A DNA stretch of 64,000 nt from Flammeovirga kamogawensis (GCF_018736065.1 NZ_CP076128.1:4093001-4157000); one strand, 5' to 3'. Numbered from the stretch's first letter, positions 27,434-35,525 are shown. A program made the numbers and translations. Notes: generated by a model not told the origin, from the letters alone.

Positions 27434-27988
27434 TTATCTCAATACATCAACTTCCAATAAATTATATTTCACACCATGATAATTAGAAGTACTTGAGTAC
27501 AGATAATCTTTCGCATCTTGTACTATTCCTGCTTTGATAGGATTGTCATGAATATAGCCTAATCGCTGTGAAAGTTTTTCAGAAGTATCAAGAATAATGG
27601 GTTGGTTGTGCTGCTGCCAAAATTGAAAATCTCTGTTTTTAGGATTTTTCTGTCCAGCTTTCTGAAACATCCAAAGCATCCATTCCCTTCGACTTTCTTC
27701 TCTGTTTTCTTCAATACTTTTTACAATAGTCTTAGCGGTGTGTTTTTTGAAATCTCTCAATATATCAGACAGGTTCTTGTTACGATCTTTTGTGATGATC
27801 ATGTGAATATGATTACTCATTATCACATAGGCGTGAATTTTTAAGCCTTTGTGTTCTTGACAATATTTGAAACTGTCAAGGATGATATTACGGTATTCTT
27901 TTCTTGTGAATACATCTATCCAATAGACTACTGTCATTGTTACGAAATAGGTTGCTTCTTGATCGTAGAAGGAGTGTGTTCTAGCCAT
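27434..27988 (-). CDS. REP-associated tyrosine transposase (RAYT), copy 2
   Basis: A 184-residue Y1-type transposase, the same length as copy 1 at 24250-24804 and clearly homologous along its whole length. It has the metal site NHIHMII and the likely catalytic Tyr in QRLGYIHDNPIKAGIV. It is intact. Divergence from copy 1 (for example EEYRNIVLES against KEYRNIILDS) shows the duplication is not very recent, so both may have been kept under selection. It lies between inverted REP-like elements at 27351-27428 and 28060-28135. Its own shared leader and start context match copy 1. Confidence 0.9.
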   Translation of the reverse strand: MARTHSFYDQEATYFVTMTVVYWIDVFTRKEYRNIILDSFKYCQEHKGLKIHAYVIMSNHIHMIITKDRNKNLSDILRDFKKHTAKTIVKSIEENREESRREWMLWMFQKAGQKNPKNRDFQFWQQHNQPIILDTSEKLSQRLGYIHDNPIKAGIVQDAKDYLYSSTSNYHGVKYNLLEVDVLR

Positions 27989-28059
27989 GATGAATCGTTT
28001 TAGTTAGTTTTTTATTTATCGAAGTTAGTGATAAGGGAGGTGGTAATGAAATGTTTTTT

Positions 28060-28135
28060 GGTTTTAAGTTACAAACTTAAATGAGTGTGTAAGTTCTTAG
28101 TGATGCCTGTCGGCTTAACACAAAGAACAGTTGGG
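28060..28135 (-). repeat. REP-like element, right end of RAYT unit 2
   Basis: Read in reverse it matches the element at 24161-24240. Hairpin II (TTTAAGTT-ACA-AACTTAAA) is at about 28062-28081 and hairpin I spans 28093-28128 with GCC-TGTC-GGC at the tip. Confidence 0.8.
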
Positions 28136-28157
28136 TATTTCTATGATAATTAAGATA

Positions 28158-28317
28158 TTATTTATCATACTCCATCACCGACATCACATATCCTTCTTTC
28201 AAAGCAGCTTGTCTATGGTAAAAATGAGGAGCAAAACTCGGGTCAGTATTCATGTCTACAAAATGTTTTCTTGAAGGGAAAAAGACGATACTGATTTCAT
28301 TCCGTTGTTTTTCTGAT
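28158..28317 (-). pseudogene. C-terminal gene fragment, DUF1330-like, copy 2
   Basis: Minus-strand frame, no start codon, ending at TAA (28158-28160). It reads RNEISIVFFPSRKHFVDM, then NTDPSFAPHFYHRQAALKE, then GYVMSVMEYDK. It matches the fragment at 25662-25826 codon for codon with about a dozen substitutions, many conservative. It breaks off at a similar point, again beside a REP-like sequence. Confidence 0.6.
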
Positions 28318-28400
28318 TTGTGGGTATTTGTCATAGTCTGTGACTTTTATTTTAGAGTAGGAACTTAAAACTCTAAAAGTTCTCAGTGTTATTGGTTGTG
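28318..28400 (+). repeat. Degenerate REP-like element
   Basis: GTGGGTATTTG at about 28319-28330 is followed by a diverged hairpin II (TCATAGTC, TGTGACTT) and a weak AGTTCTCAGTG. Hairpin I is no longer clear. It lies between gene fragment 2 and the PQQ-like gene. Confidence 0.5.
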
Positions 28401-28526
28401 ATATCATAAAAATATGGATTAAGTGTTTTGAATTAATAATTGATTAAACCAAACAGACCACTAACTTGCAATTACAAAACTACTATCACTACATTAATTA
28501 TACTTCAGTAATAAACAATAAAGCAA

Positions 28527-29720
28527 ATGATCAAAATTTGTAAACTACTACTACTTACTCATCTTTCCTCTTCTCTTTATGGACAAACTTCTTTGGTATG
28601 GGAGTTTAGAACCGAAGATAGAGTGTATTCATCACCTGTTGTTGATGATAGCAACATTTATATAGGGAGTAACGACTCTTGCCTTTACGTTCTTGGTAAA
28701 GAAAAAGGTCAGTTGAAATGGAAATTTAAAACCGAAGGCGAAGTCAAGTCACGGCCTTTACTTTATCAAAACACTGTGATTATTAACAGCACAGATGGGG
28801 CTATTTATGCAATCAATAAACAGAATTCTGAACTACAATGGGTATTTAAAACAGAAGGTGAACAACGTAAAGATATATGGGATTATTTTCTTTCATCACC
28901 AGTTATTGAAAATGGAAAATTAGTAGTAGGAAGTGGTGATGGGTATGTTTATTCCTTAAACCCCAAGAATGGCAAATTAATCTGGAAATATAAAACAGAT
29001 GGGATTGTACATGCTACTCCACTGCTTCATGATAATAAAGTTTTTATCGGAAGTTTTGATGGTTATTTCTATTCTCTTAATGCTGAAAATGGGCATCTAA
29101 TTTGGAAATTTAAGACTGTTGGTGATGCTTATTTTCCTCAGGGTGAAATTCAGAAAGGTGCTACACTATATAATAATTCTGTGATTTTTGGAAGTAGAGA
29201 TTATAATATTTATGCTTTAAATAGTGAGTCGGGTCGAGGAGTTTGGAACTACAAAGAAAAAGGAAGTTGGGTGATTGCTACTCCATTAGTAATTGATGAT
29301 AAAATTTATGTTGGCACTTCAGATTCACATCGTTTTTGTAGTCTTTCTGCTATTGATGGGAGTGAAATATCTTCTTACCCTTTAAATATGCGTGTTTACG
29401 GTTCAGGTATTCAACATGAAAACGATATCTATTTTGGTTGCTTTAATGGTAAGCTTTATCAAATAGGTCAATCAAAAGGAAAACTAAAAGAGATTTTTCG
29501 GACGAGTGGAAGTAAGAAAAATTATTCTGTAGTGTACAATGATAAAGATGAATTTAAAACAGGTTTTGAATTATACGGTGAAGACTTTAAGGAGGCAGAA
29601 AAGAAAATTCTTGATTTAGGAGCTATTTTATCAACTCCATTTATTGATAATGGAATCATTTATTTTGGTGATGCAAATGGAGTTGTTTATGCATTGAAAC
29701 TTGATGAAAATTCAATGTAG
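28527..29720 (+). CDS. Secreted PQQ-type beta-propeller repeat protein
   Basis: A 397-residue protein with a signal peptide (MIKICKLLLLTHLSSSLYGQ). The rest is a chain of PQQ-like blades: repeated pairs such as LYVLGKEKGQLKWKF, IYAINKQNSELQWVF, VYSLNPKNGKLIWKY, FYSLNAENGHLIWKF and a closing VVYALKLD. About seven blades can be counted. The plan is that of BamB and related propellers, which bind proteins rather than PQQ. It is not part of a recognised dehydrogenase. It converges on the truncated hemoglobin gene with a 20-bp gap. Confidence 0.8.
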   Translation: MIKICKLLLLTHLSSSLYGQTSLVWEFRTEDRVYSSPVVDDSNIYIGSNDSCLYVLGKEKGQLKWKFKTEGEVKSRPLLYQNTVIINSTDGAIYAINKQNSELQWVFKTEGEQRKDIWDYFLSSPVIENGKLVVGSGDGYVYSLNPKNGKLIWKYKTDGIVHATPLLHDNKVFIGSFDGYFYSLNAENGHLIWKFKTVGDAYFPQGEIQKGATLYNNSVIFGSRDYNIYALNSESGRGVWNYKEKGSWVIATPLVIDDKIYVGTSDSHRFCSLSAIDGSEISSYPLNMRVYGSGIQHENDIYFGCFNGKLYQIGQSKGKLKEIFRTSGSKKNYSVVYNDKDEFKTGFELYGEDFKEAEKKILDLGAILSTPFIDNGIIYFGDANGVVYALKLDENSM

Positions 29721-29740
29721 AGTTTTCATTTATCATAAAA

Positions 29741-30124
29741 CTATCGTGCAGAACGTACAATCATCAACTGTCTTTGAGCGATATTATAAGCCACTTGCTT
29801 TGCTTTTTCTGCTAGTTCACCTTCAAATAAAGATTCTATTGTTGAGAACCAGAGTGTTAACCACCTTTCAAAATGCTCAGGGCCCATAGTATTATTCATC
29901 ATATTATCTGTTTTTATATGTGCTTGTACTGGGTTGCCACTAAAAGTTCTCACCCCAAATAGATTTGAATACCAGAAATCAGTTAATTTTTCTAGATGTT
30001 CGGGCCATTTTTCTTCATGGATTGCAGTATTGAAAATTGGTCCTAAGACTTCATCTTTTCGTACTCTACCATAAAAAGAAAGCACTATTTTATTGACATC
30101 ATTTCTATTTTGAATTTGTTCCAT
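29741..30124 (-). CDS. Group III truncated hemoglobin
   Basis: A 127-residue globin. It has the group III layout: DVNKIVLSFYGRVRKDEVLGPIF at the N-terminus (B-helix Tyr18), W40 and the HLEKLTDFW motif, GNPVQAHIK with the likely proximal His69, and HFERWLTLW. Group III proteins bind oxygen or nitric oxide and help in micro-aerobic and nitrosative stress. It is a single gene here, near an FNR-like regulator and NarK at 31-34 kb, a pairing that fits low-oxygen nitrogen-oxide physiology. The ATG at 30124 fits the family start. Confidence 0.88.
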   Translation of the reverse strand: MEQIQNRNDVNKIVLSFYGRVRKDEVLGPIFNTAIHEEKWPEHLEKLTDFWYSNLFGVRTFSGNPVQAHIKTDNMMNNTMGPEHFERWLTLWFSTIESLFEGELAEKAKQVAYNIAQRQLMIVRSAR

Positions 30125-30158
30125 TTAAGTGAATTTTGAGGTGTAATCAATTAGGTTT

Positions 30159-30205
30159 ATTGGGAGTGAATTGAATGCATTCTGCTTATTGATTTCATTC
30201 CCAAT
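30159..30205. terminator. Inverted repeat between hemoglobin and MtfA-like genes
   Basis: ATTGGGAGTGAA (30159-30170) pairs with TTCATTCCCAAT (30194-30205), with one G-U. It lies between the 3' end of the MtfA-like gene and the 5' end of the hemoglobin gene. No T-run follows on either strand, so termination is uncertain and a regulatory role is possible. Confidence 0.4.
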
Positions 30206-30239
30206 TTCACAAAAGTAATATATTCATACAGAAATAGTA

Positions 30240-31142
30240 TTATGAATTATTTTTCCCATGACATTTCTTATATTTTTTTCCACTTCCACAAGGGCATAAA
30301 TCATTTCTACCAATTTCAACTTCTTCTTGCTTATTTGTTTCAAATAGTTTCTCTTGTTCAGACATATTTTGATTAAAAATGAGAGCAAGATTTTCATACA
30401 ATTCAGGGTGATTTTTCTTTAATAAATTAGGTCTCTCAAAGAAATATTCAGAAGTAACGGTTAAAAATTCTTGTACGTTAGTAGCTCCATACGGGTTAAT
30501 ATCAGAATCTTTATTGAGTATCTCTTCTATTTTCTGATGCATTAAATTCATCCATGGTAGTGTGTAGCTTTTTTGAAGAAGAACCTCTGGTATCCCATCA
30601 ATTTTCCCATCGGCCATATCAATTAAATGAACAAACTCATGAATACCAACATTCTTTTTATCATTATCATTTCTAAATCCTTCTCTTAACGCACCTTTAG
30701 AAAGTAACATTTTACCTTCTAATTTCCCTGTGCCTACCATTCCTAGTATATATCCATCTTCAGCTTGAAGTCCAAATTCAGTATCATTTAAATGAGAATC
30801 ATGTATAAGCACTTCGTTTAAATTTGGATACTCCCAATTTGGGTAGCCAAAAATTGGAATAATAGCACTAGATGCTACTAATAGCTTGTCTAGATCATTT
30901 ATTTCTGTTTTAACAGCCGTAATTTTTACATGGTTTAAAAACTTTAAAATACGCTGTTCAAAAAGGCTTTGTTGCTCTCTATTTAATTCATTATAAAAAG
31001 AAACATGCTCTTTTAAAATATCTCTCCAAGAAGCATTAAACTCTTCTTTACTAACAGTTTTAGTTTTTCTTCCTTTTGAAAGCGTATATCCAATTAATAG
31101 GAGAATTAATATGAAAATAATTAAGGCAATAGTGAAATGCAT
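30240..31142 (-). CDS. MtfA-like (M90) zinc peptidase with C-terminal SEC-C motif
   Basis: A 300-residue protein. Residues 4-20 form a membrane anchor. The central domain matches the M90/MtfA family: IPIFGYPNWEYPNLNEVLIHDSHL, a VGTGKLEGKMLLSKGAL segment, and the zinc site HEFVH at 168-172, with NPYGATNVQEFLTVTSEYFFERP supplying the third ligand region. The C-terminus (about 276-297) is a SEC-C zinc motif, GRNDLCPCGSGKKYKKCHG, not usual in E. coli MtfA. MtfA in enterics binds the Mlc repressor; this Bacteroidota form may act differently. Single gene. Confidence 0.85.
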   Translation of the reverse strand: MHFTIALIIFILILLLIGYTLSKGRKTKTVSKEEFNASWRDILKEHVSFYNELNREQQSLFEQRILKFLNHVKITAVKTEINDLDKLLVASSAIIPIFGYPNWEYPNLNEVLIHDSHLNDTEFGLQAEDGYILGMVGTGKLEGKMLLSKGALREGFRNDNDKKNVGIHEFVHLIDMADGKIDGIPEVLLQKSYTLPWMNLMHQKIEEILNKDSDINPYGATNVQEFLTVTSEYFFERPNLLKKNHPELYENLALIFNQNMSEQEKLFETNKQEEVEIGRNDLCPCGSGKKYKKCHGKNNS

Positions 31143-31316
31143 GAAATTAAAGTTTAATGATAATTAGTTGTTATAAGTTATGTAATTACTTTTTATAAAC
31201 ATCAATTTAGAGATGAATACGGGTGTATTTAGCGAAATAATTGATACAATTTTAGGGCTAATTTCAGTAATAATTAATTATTTAGTTCACGTATAAATTG
31301 ATTTGTAGTATAATTA

Positions 31317-31332
31317 TACGTAAAATTACGTA
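31317..31332. promoter_or_regulatory. Possible FNR-like regulator box (TACGTA-AAAT-TACGTA)
   Basis: Two TACGTA palindromes separated by 4 bases make a symmetric site centred about 38 bases upstream of the regulator's ATG at 31363. The TACGTA core recurs upstream of narK. This suggests autoregulation by the Crp/FNR-family protein. Confidence 0.5.
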
Positions 31333-31362
31333 CTAACAGGGTCTTCAATTAAACTAACAAAC

Positions 31363-32076
31363 ATGAATAATAATCAAGTTGAGTGTGTAAAGTGTTCCAA
31401 TACAAACTGTATAATTAAACAAAATAGCCATGTTAATGAGTTAAAGCCTTTTCTTGATGATAAACTTACCGTTTATGTTAAGAAAGGACAACCATTTATT
31501 TTAGAAGGGGCACCAGTACATGGATTGTATTTTATATATCAGGGGAAAACCAAAGTTGGTAAAACTGGAATTAATGGTAGAGAACAAATTGTAAGATTAT
31601 GCAATGATGGAGAAATAATTGGGCATAGAGGTTTTGGTATTGGGCAATCCTATCATATTAGTGCAGTTGCTTTAGAAGATACAGTTTTGTGCAATTTTTC
31701 AAATAATAGTATAAGTAAAATGTTACAATCTGTACCAGAGCTATCATACGCCATGATGCTATTTTATGCAGAGGAATTAAATAGAAGTGAAAACAAAGTT
31801 CGTAAAATTGCTCAAATGACGGTAAGGGAAAAGGTTATTGATAGCATTTTATATATAAACAGAAAGTTTGGGAAAACAGGGGCATTTCTAAATATTCAGT
31901 TATCAAGAAAAGAAATTGCAGATTTTGCAGGAACTACAGACGAACAAGTAATTAGAGTGATTTCAGCATTAAAAAAAGAAGGAATCTTAAAAACTGAAGG
32001 AAAGAAGATCGGTATTCTTGAATTAGAAAAGTTAAAGAAAGATATTGCTGAACATAACTTTTTTATAGATAGTTAG
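31363..32076 (+). CDS. Crp/FNR-family regulator with four candidate [4Fe-4S] cysteines
   Basis: A 237-residue cyclic-nucleotide-binding-fold regulator. The N-terminus holds Cys8, Cys11 and Cys16; the fourth, Cys110 (ALEDTVLCNF), aligns with E. coli FNR Cys122 (ALETSMVCEI). The spacing CxxCx4C is one residue shorter than in FNR. The HTH at about 185-210 (SRKEIADFAGTTDEQVIRVISALKKEG) keeps the Glu and Arg of the FNR recognition helix but has Ile where FNR has Ser. It is likely an oxygen-responsive activator. Two genes on lies narK, and TACGTA boxes precede both, so narK is a probable target. No terminator separates it clearly from the next gene. Confidence 0.85.
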   Translation: MNNNQVECVKCSNTNCIIKQNSHVNELKPFLDDKLTVYVKKGQPFILEGAPVHGLYFIYQGKTKVGKTGINGREQIVRLCNDGEIIGHRGFGIGQSYHISAVALEDTVLCNFSNNSISKMLQSVPELSYAMMLFYAEELNRSENKVRKIAQMTVREKVIDSILYINRKFGKTGAFLNIQLSRKEIADFAGTTDEQVIRVISALKKEGILKTEGKKIGILELEKLKKDIAEHNFFIDS

Positions 32077-32220
32077 TTTTGAGTTATTTAAGAAATTCTG
32101 ATTAAAAAAAATGTCAATAAAATTAAAATTCTACTTTTTTTTGCTTAAAATGTGTTTGAATTGAATAGACTTTAAAGTGTGTTCAATACAATACATAAAC
32201 CTTATTAGCAAGTAAATAGA

Positions 32221-32862
32221 ATGTCAATTTTTACATATATACGTGTATCTACCGTCGCACAATCTAAATTTCAACAGCAAGCAAAAATAAAAGGAAAGCC
32301 TTTTATTGATAAATGCCCAGTAACATTGCCGTTTGTTGAAAGACCTAGAGCAAAAGAATTATTAGAAATTCTAACTGCAGAGGATATATTACATATTGGT
32401 GACATTGATAAGTTAGGAGATAATGTTCATGATATTATCACTGCTTTAAAAGCACTTCTTTCTACTAAAGCAACAGTCAACTTCACAAAGTTTGGTTTGG
32501 AAGATAGCCAAGCAAATGCAGGAATACAGGCAGTAATTGCTGCGTTTGAAACAATGCTTAACATGAAAGAATACCAAGTTCAGGAAAAAACTATTGAAGG
32601 TATTGCCAGAGCTAAAGCAGAAGGAAAATATAAAGGAGGTAAGAAGGGACGTAAAATGAATTATGATCGTTGGACGGAACGTAATAAAGAAGTTATAAAT
32701 AGATTAAAGGCTGGTTTTACTACTCAGCAGATTTCGGACGAAACAGGAGTTGGTAAAACGCAGGTTTCTAGAGTTCGAAAAAGATTAAGAGAAATAGAAC
32801 AAAGTAACCAAAAAGATATTTTTGAAGCCGAACATAAAGAAGAGTTAAATATTGTAGGCTAA
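32221..32862 (+). CDS. Serine-recombinase-like protein with altered catalytic residues
   Basis: A 213-residue resolvase-fold protein. The N-terminus FTYIRVSTVAQSKFQQQ keeps the resolvase Arg8 and Ser10 (nucleophile). The loop that is usually DRLxR reads DKLGD, so two of the usual catalytic arginines are changed to Lys and Asp. After a dimer-helix segment (AKAEGKYKGGKKGRKM) the C-terminus has a helix-turn-helix, TTQQISDETGVGKTQVSRVRKRL. No invertible segment or res-like repeat is obvious nearby. It lies alone between the FNR-like regulator and narK with its own terminator at 32884. It may have become a DNA-binding regulator, or be a slow recombinase. Confidence 0.8.
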   Translation: MSIFTYIRVSTVAQSKFQQQAKIKGKPFIDKCPVTLPFVERPRAKELLEILTAEDILHIGDIDKLGDNVHDIITALKALLSTKATVNFTKFGLEDSQANAGIQAVIAAFETMLNMKEYQVQEKTIEGIARAKAEGKYKGGKKGRKMNYDRWTERNKEVINRLKAGFTTQQISDETGVGKTQVSRVRKRLREIEQSNQKDIFEAEHKEELNIVG

Positions 32863-32883
32863 GTATATTTTGGTTGTAAAATG

Positions 32884-32911
32884 AGAGATTCAGTAATGAA
32901 TCTCTTTTTTT
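32884..32911 (+). terminator. Terminator of the recombinase gene
   Basis: AGAGATTCA (32884-32892) pairs perfectly with TGAATCTCT (32897-32905) around a GTAA loop, and a T-run runs on to 32912. It follows the stop codon by 21 bases. Confidence 0.9.
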
Positions 32912-32971
32912 TACGTAAAAAATTGAACTATACTTTCATTTTTAAGTAAAACTACGTAGTATTGCTACGTA
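32911..32971. promoter_or_regulatory. Three TACGTA boxes in the narK promoter region
   Basis: TTACGTAA (32911-32918), ACTACGTAGT (32951-32960) and CTACGTAAT (TACGTA at 32966-32971) lie within 100 bases upstream of the narK ATG at 33006. The same core forms the symmetric site upstream of the FNR-like regulator gene. The last box is 35 bases before the start codon. Confidence 0.5.
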
Positions 32972-33005
32972 ATAAAATTATTGTAGTGAAAATTACTTAA
33001 CTATT

Positions 33006-34370
33006 ATGAGATCAAATACTTTATCAAATGAAAAAGCAACAAGTATTAACTTGTTTGACCTAAGTAGTATTCAAATGCGTACCTTCCATTTGAGTTGGAT
33101 GGCATTTTTTCTTTGTTTCTTTGGATGGTTTGCTCATGCACCATTAATGAATTCAACAATAGGACCAGATTTAGATCTTACTAAAGATCAAAAAATTATA
33201 GCATTTATAGCTTCGGTAGGAGTTACAATTTTTGCAAGATTAGGGGTAGGTAACTTATGTGATAAGATTGGCCCAAGAAAAAGTTATATCTATTTACTTA
33301 CTTTTGGGGCATTTGTAGTTTCAGCATCTGCATTTGTTACTACATGGGAAATGTATTTTGTTTCTCGTTTAGCAATTGGTGTAATAGGAGCTTCTTTTGT
33401 GATTACTCAATACCATACTTCGGTAATGTTTGCGCCAAATGTAGTTGGTATAGCTAATGCAACATCAGCAGGATGGGGTAATTTAGGTGGAGGTGTTACA
33501 CAGATTATGATGCCATTAATTGCTTCAGGTATGTTAGCAGCTGGTTTTGCTGATTCTGAATTATCTAAATGGAGACCAGCAATGTTTGTACCTGCAGTCT
33601 TAATGTTAGTAGTAGCATTTTTATATTGGAGATTTACAACAGATTGTCCAAAAGGTAATTACGAAGATTTACCAGAAGAACGTCCTCAAGCAGCAAAAGG
33701 AGAAAAAAGTTTATTTATGTCTGCAGCAAGCGACAAAAGAGTTTGGATCTTATTTGCAATGTATGCAGGGTGTTTTGGAATGGAATTATTTGTAAACGGT
33801 AGAGCAGCAACATACTATCAAACAAAGTTTGCTCTATCAGAAAATATGGCTGGCGGTATTGCAGCATTATTTGGTTTAATGAATCTATTTGCTCGTTCAA
33901 TGGGCGGATGGTTAGGTGATAAATTTTCGAGAACAGGAGGTTTGGAAGGTAGAGTGAAATGGTTAGTTGCTGTTATGATTGTAGAGGGAATGGCTTTGGT
34001 CCTTTTTTCAAGAATGGATTATCTACCATTCGCAATTACTGCAATGATTGGTTTTTCTTTATTTGTTCAAATGGCAGAAGGTGCTACCTATTCAGTTGTT
34101 CCATTTATTAATAAGAAGGCGTTAGGTTCTGTTTCAGGTATAGTTGGAGCAGGCGGAAATGTAGGTGCTGTAATCTATGCTCAATATTTATTAAGAAGTG
34201 GCTCAAGTTTAGAAGAGTGTTTCTTAATATACGGTGTAGCTGTATCAGTGATAGGCTTACTTGGTCTTACAATAAAATTCTCTGAAGCTGACGAAAGATC
34301 AGCAATAGAAGAACAAGAAAAATTAGAAGCGTTCGAAGCATCTCTTCAAAACGAAAATATAGCAGTTTAA
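33006..34370 (+). CDS. narK: NarK-type nitrate/nitrite transporter (MFS)
   Basis: A 454-residue membrane protein with 12 predicted transmembrane helices. It carries the NarK signature features FFGWFAHAPL in the first helix, NLCDKIGPRKSY in the first loop, and the nitrate-signature motifs GWGNLGGGVTQ and GIVGAGGNVGAV. It moves nitrate into or nitrite out of the cell. No nitrate reductase or nitrite reductase is in the window. The gene follows the recombinase-like gene by 143 bp and has its own promoter region with TACGTA boxes and its own terminator, so it is probably controlled by the FNR-like regulator at 31363-32076. Confidence 0.93.
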   Translation: MRSNTLSNEKATSINLFDLSSIQMRTFHLSWMAFFLCFFGWFAHAPLMNSTIGPDLDLTKDQKIIAFIASVGVTIFARLGVGNLCDKIGPRKSYIYLLTFGAFVVSASAFVTTWEMYFVSRLAIGVIGASFVITQYHTSVMFAPNVVGIANATSAGWGNLGGGVTQIMMPLIASGMLAAGFADSELSKWRPAMFVPAVLMLVVAFLYWRFTTDCPKGNYEDLPEERPQAAKGEKSLFMSAASDKRVWILFAMYAGCFGMELFVNGRAATYYQTKFALSENMAGGIAALFGLMNLFARSMGGWLGDKFSRTGGLEGRVKWLVAVMIVEGMALVLFSRMDYLPFAITAMIGFSLFVQMAEGATYSVVPFINKKALGSVSGIVGAGGNVGAVIYAQYLLRSGSSLEECFLIYGVAVSVIGLLGLTIKFSEADERSAIEEQEKLEAFEASLQNENIAV

Positions 34371-34433
34371 GCTTTAAAAAGCTTTGAACATCATTAGTGT
34401 TCCATAATAATTTTAAACTCTTAAAAATTCTGT

Positions 34434-34469
34434 GCAGTCTTATCCTTTTAGGGTAAGACTGCTTTTTTT
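34434..34469 (+). terminator. Terminator of narK
   Basis: GCAGTCTTATCC (34434-34445) pairs with GGGTAAGACTGC (34451-34462), one G-U pair, followed by seven T. It begins 63 bases after the narK stop. Confidence 0.9.
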
Positions 34470-34576
34470 GAAATATTTTTAAATAAAATTTTGTTTTGTT
34501 AAGAAAATTTCAATTTATTTGCACCTGACTAAAACAATAAAGCTGGACTATTTTTTCAACAAAGACTAAAATTAAA

Positions 34577-35152
34577 ATGAAAAAGACTATAATCGTCGCT
34601 CTATTCTTAGCAATGTGTTCAACTGCATTTGCTCAAGATAAAAAATTCTCAATCGGATTTGGTTTAGGAGGTTCTTTCGCTTCTTCAAAATTTGAAGATG
34701 TTAAACAAAAAGGTGCAGGTGTCAACGGATTCTTGAATTTCTATTATAATGTAAATTCTAAATTATCTTTAGGATTAGAATATAATGGTGCTACAATTGT
34801 AATTAAGCCTGAAGATGACATGGGTATTAATTTCGAAGCTACAGGACTTTCTTCTTTCTCAGCAAAAGGTTTATACCATTTTAGCGAAAATAAAGTAAGA
34901 CCTTATGCTGGTATCGGTTTAGGTTTATATAATGTTAGCCCAGGTAAGATTGGTAGCGGAGAGAATTTCATTGAATTTGAAAAAGCAAGTTCTTTTGGTT
35001 TTGCACCAGAAGTAGGTCTGAAATTAGGTTGGTTCCAAATTGCAGCACTTTATCACATGATCCCAAGCGTATCATTCTCTGATGATTACAATCCAAGTTA
35101 TAACAACTTTGAAATTAGAATTGCAGCTAACATCGGCTTAGTATCAAACTAA
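34577..35152 (+). CDS. Small outer-membrane beta-barrel protein
   Basis: A 191-residue protein with a signal peptide ending near STAFAQ. The mature part alternates polar and hydrophobic residues in beta-strands (FSIGFGLGGSF, KLSLGLEYNGA, GLYHFSENKVRPYAGIGLGLYNV, EIRIAANIGLVSN), typical of the Bacteroidota OmpX/OmpA-like eight-strand barrel family (porin_4/OMP_b-brl). It likely sits in the outer membrane. Function is unknown; it may bind surface ligands or support envelope stability. It stands alone, with a strong terminator at 35188-35226. Confidence 0.8.
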   Translation: MKKTIIVALFLAMCSTAFAQDKKFSIGFGLGGSFASSKFEDVKQKGAGVNGFLNFYYNVNSKLSLGLEYNGATIVIKPEDDMGINFEATGLSSFSAKGLYHFSENKVRPYAGIGLGLYNVSPGKIGSGENFIEFEKASSFGFAPEVGLKLGWFQIAALYHMIPSVSFSDDYNPSYNNFEIRIAANIGLVSN

Positions 35153-35187
35153 TTAAAATTACAAATTAGCTTAGTTGTTTTATTTAT

Positions 35188-35227
35188 AAAAAGGTCCAAT
35201 AGAATTCATTTCTATTGGACCTTTTTT
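35188..35227 (+). terminator. Terminator of the small barrel gene
   Basis: A perfect 17-bp stem (35188-35204 with 35210-35226) with a 5-base loop. The left arm starts with five A and the right arm ends with a T-run, so it can work on both strands. It starts 36 bases after the barrel stop. Confidence 0.9.
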
Positions 35228-35490
35228 ATTTAGACAAAAAAAGAAGGGATCAGATAAAATCTAAACCCTTTCCCCATTACTTAAAGCAAACTATTGTTTC
35301 TTCTGTAAATCGTATTAAATGTTTTCAAGTAATACTATTACTAGTTTTTTTATGATGATCTCTTTTTTAATCATCTTACAACTATACAAACGTCAAAGGT
35401 GGGGTAAATAGTTTCATTAAAATAGTTAATGAATGAAAATGATTGTAATAGAATGATAATTATCAGTGTGCTTTGTTATATGAATGATAT

Positions 35491-35525
35491 AAAATCGGCT
35501 ATTACGCTATGTAATAGCCGATTTT
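35491..35525 (-). terminator. Hairpin after the DegP-type protease gene
   Basis: AAAATCGGCTATTAC (35491-35505) pairs perfectly with GTAATAGCCGATTTT (35511-35525). It lies 53 bases after the protease stop on the minus strand, with A/T-rich ends, and closes the convergent gap. The gap between 35228 and 35490 holds no visible gene; a 12-base palindrome TGATAATTATCA is at 35454-35465. Confidence 0.75.

Larger units (their letters stand above)
27351..28135. mobile_element. RAYT unit 2: transposase gene flanked by inverted REP-like elements
   Basis: A 785-bp unit with the same plan as the one at 24161-24951: REP-like element, RAYT gene, short shared leader, inverted REP-like element. Shared sequence extends past the coding region into the leader at about 28015-28060. 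The two units are 3.2 kb apart, in the same orientation. Confidence 0.75.
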
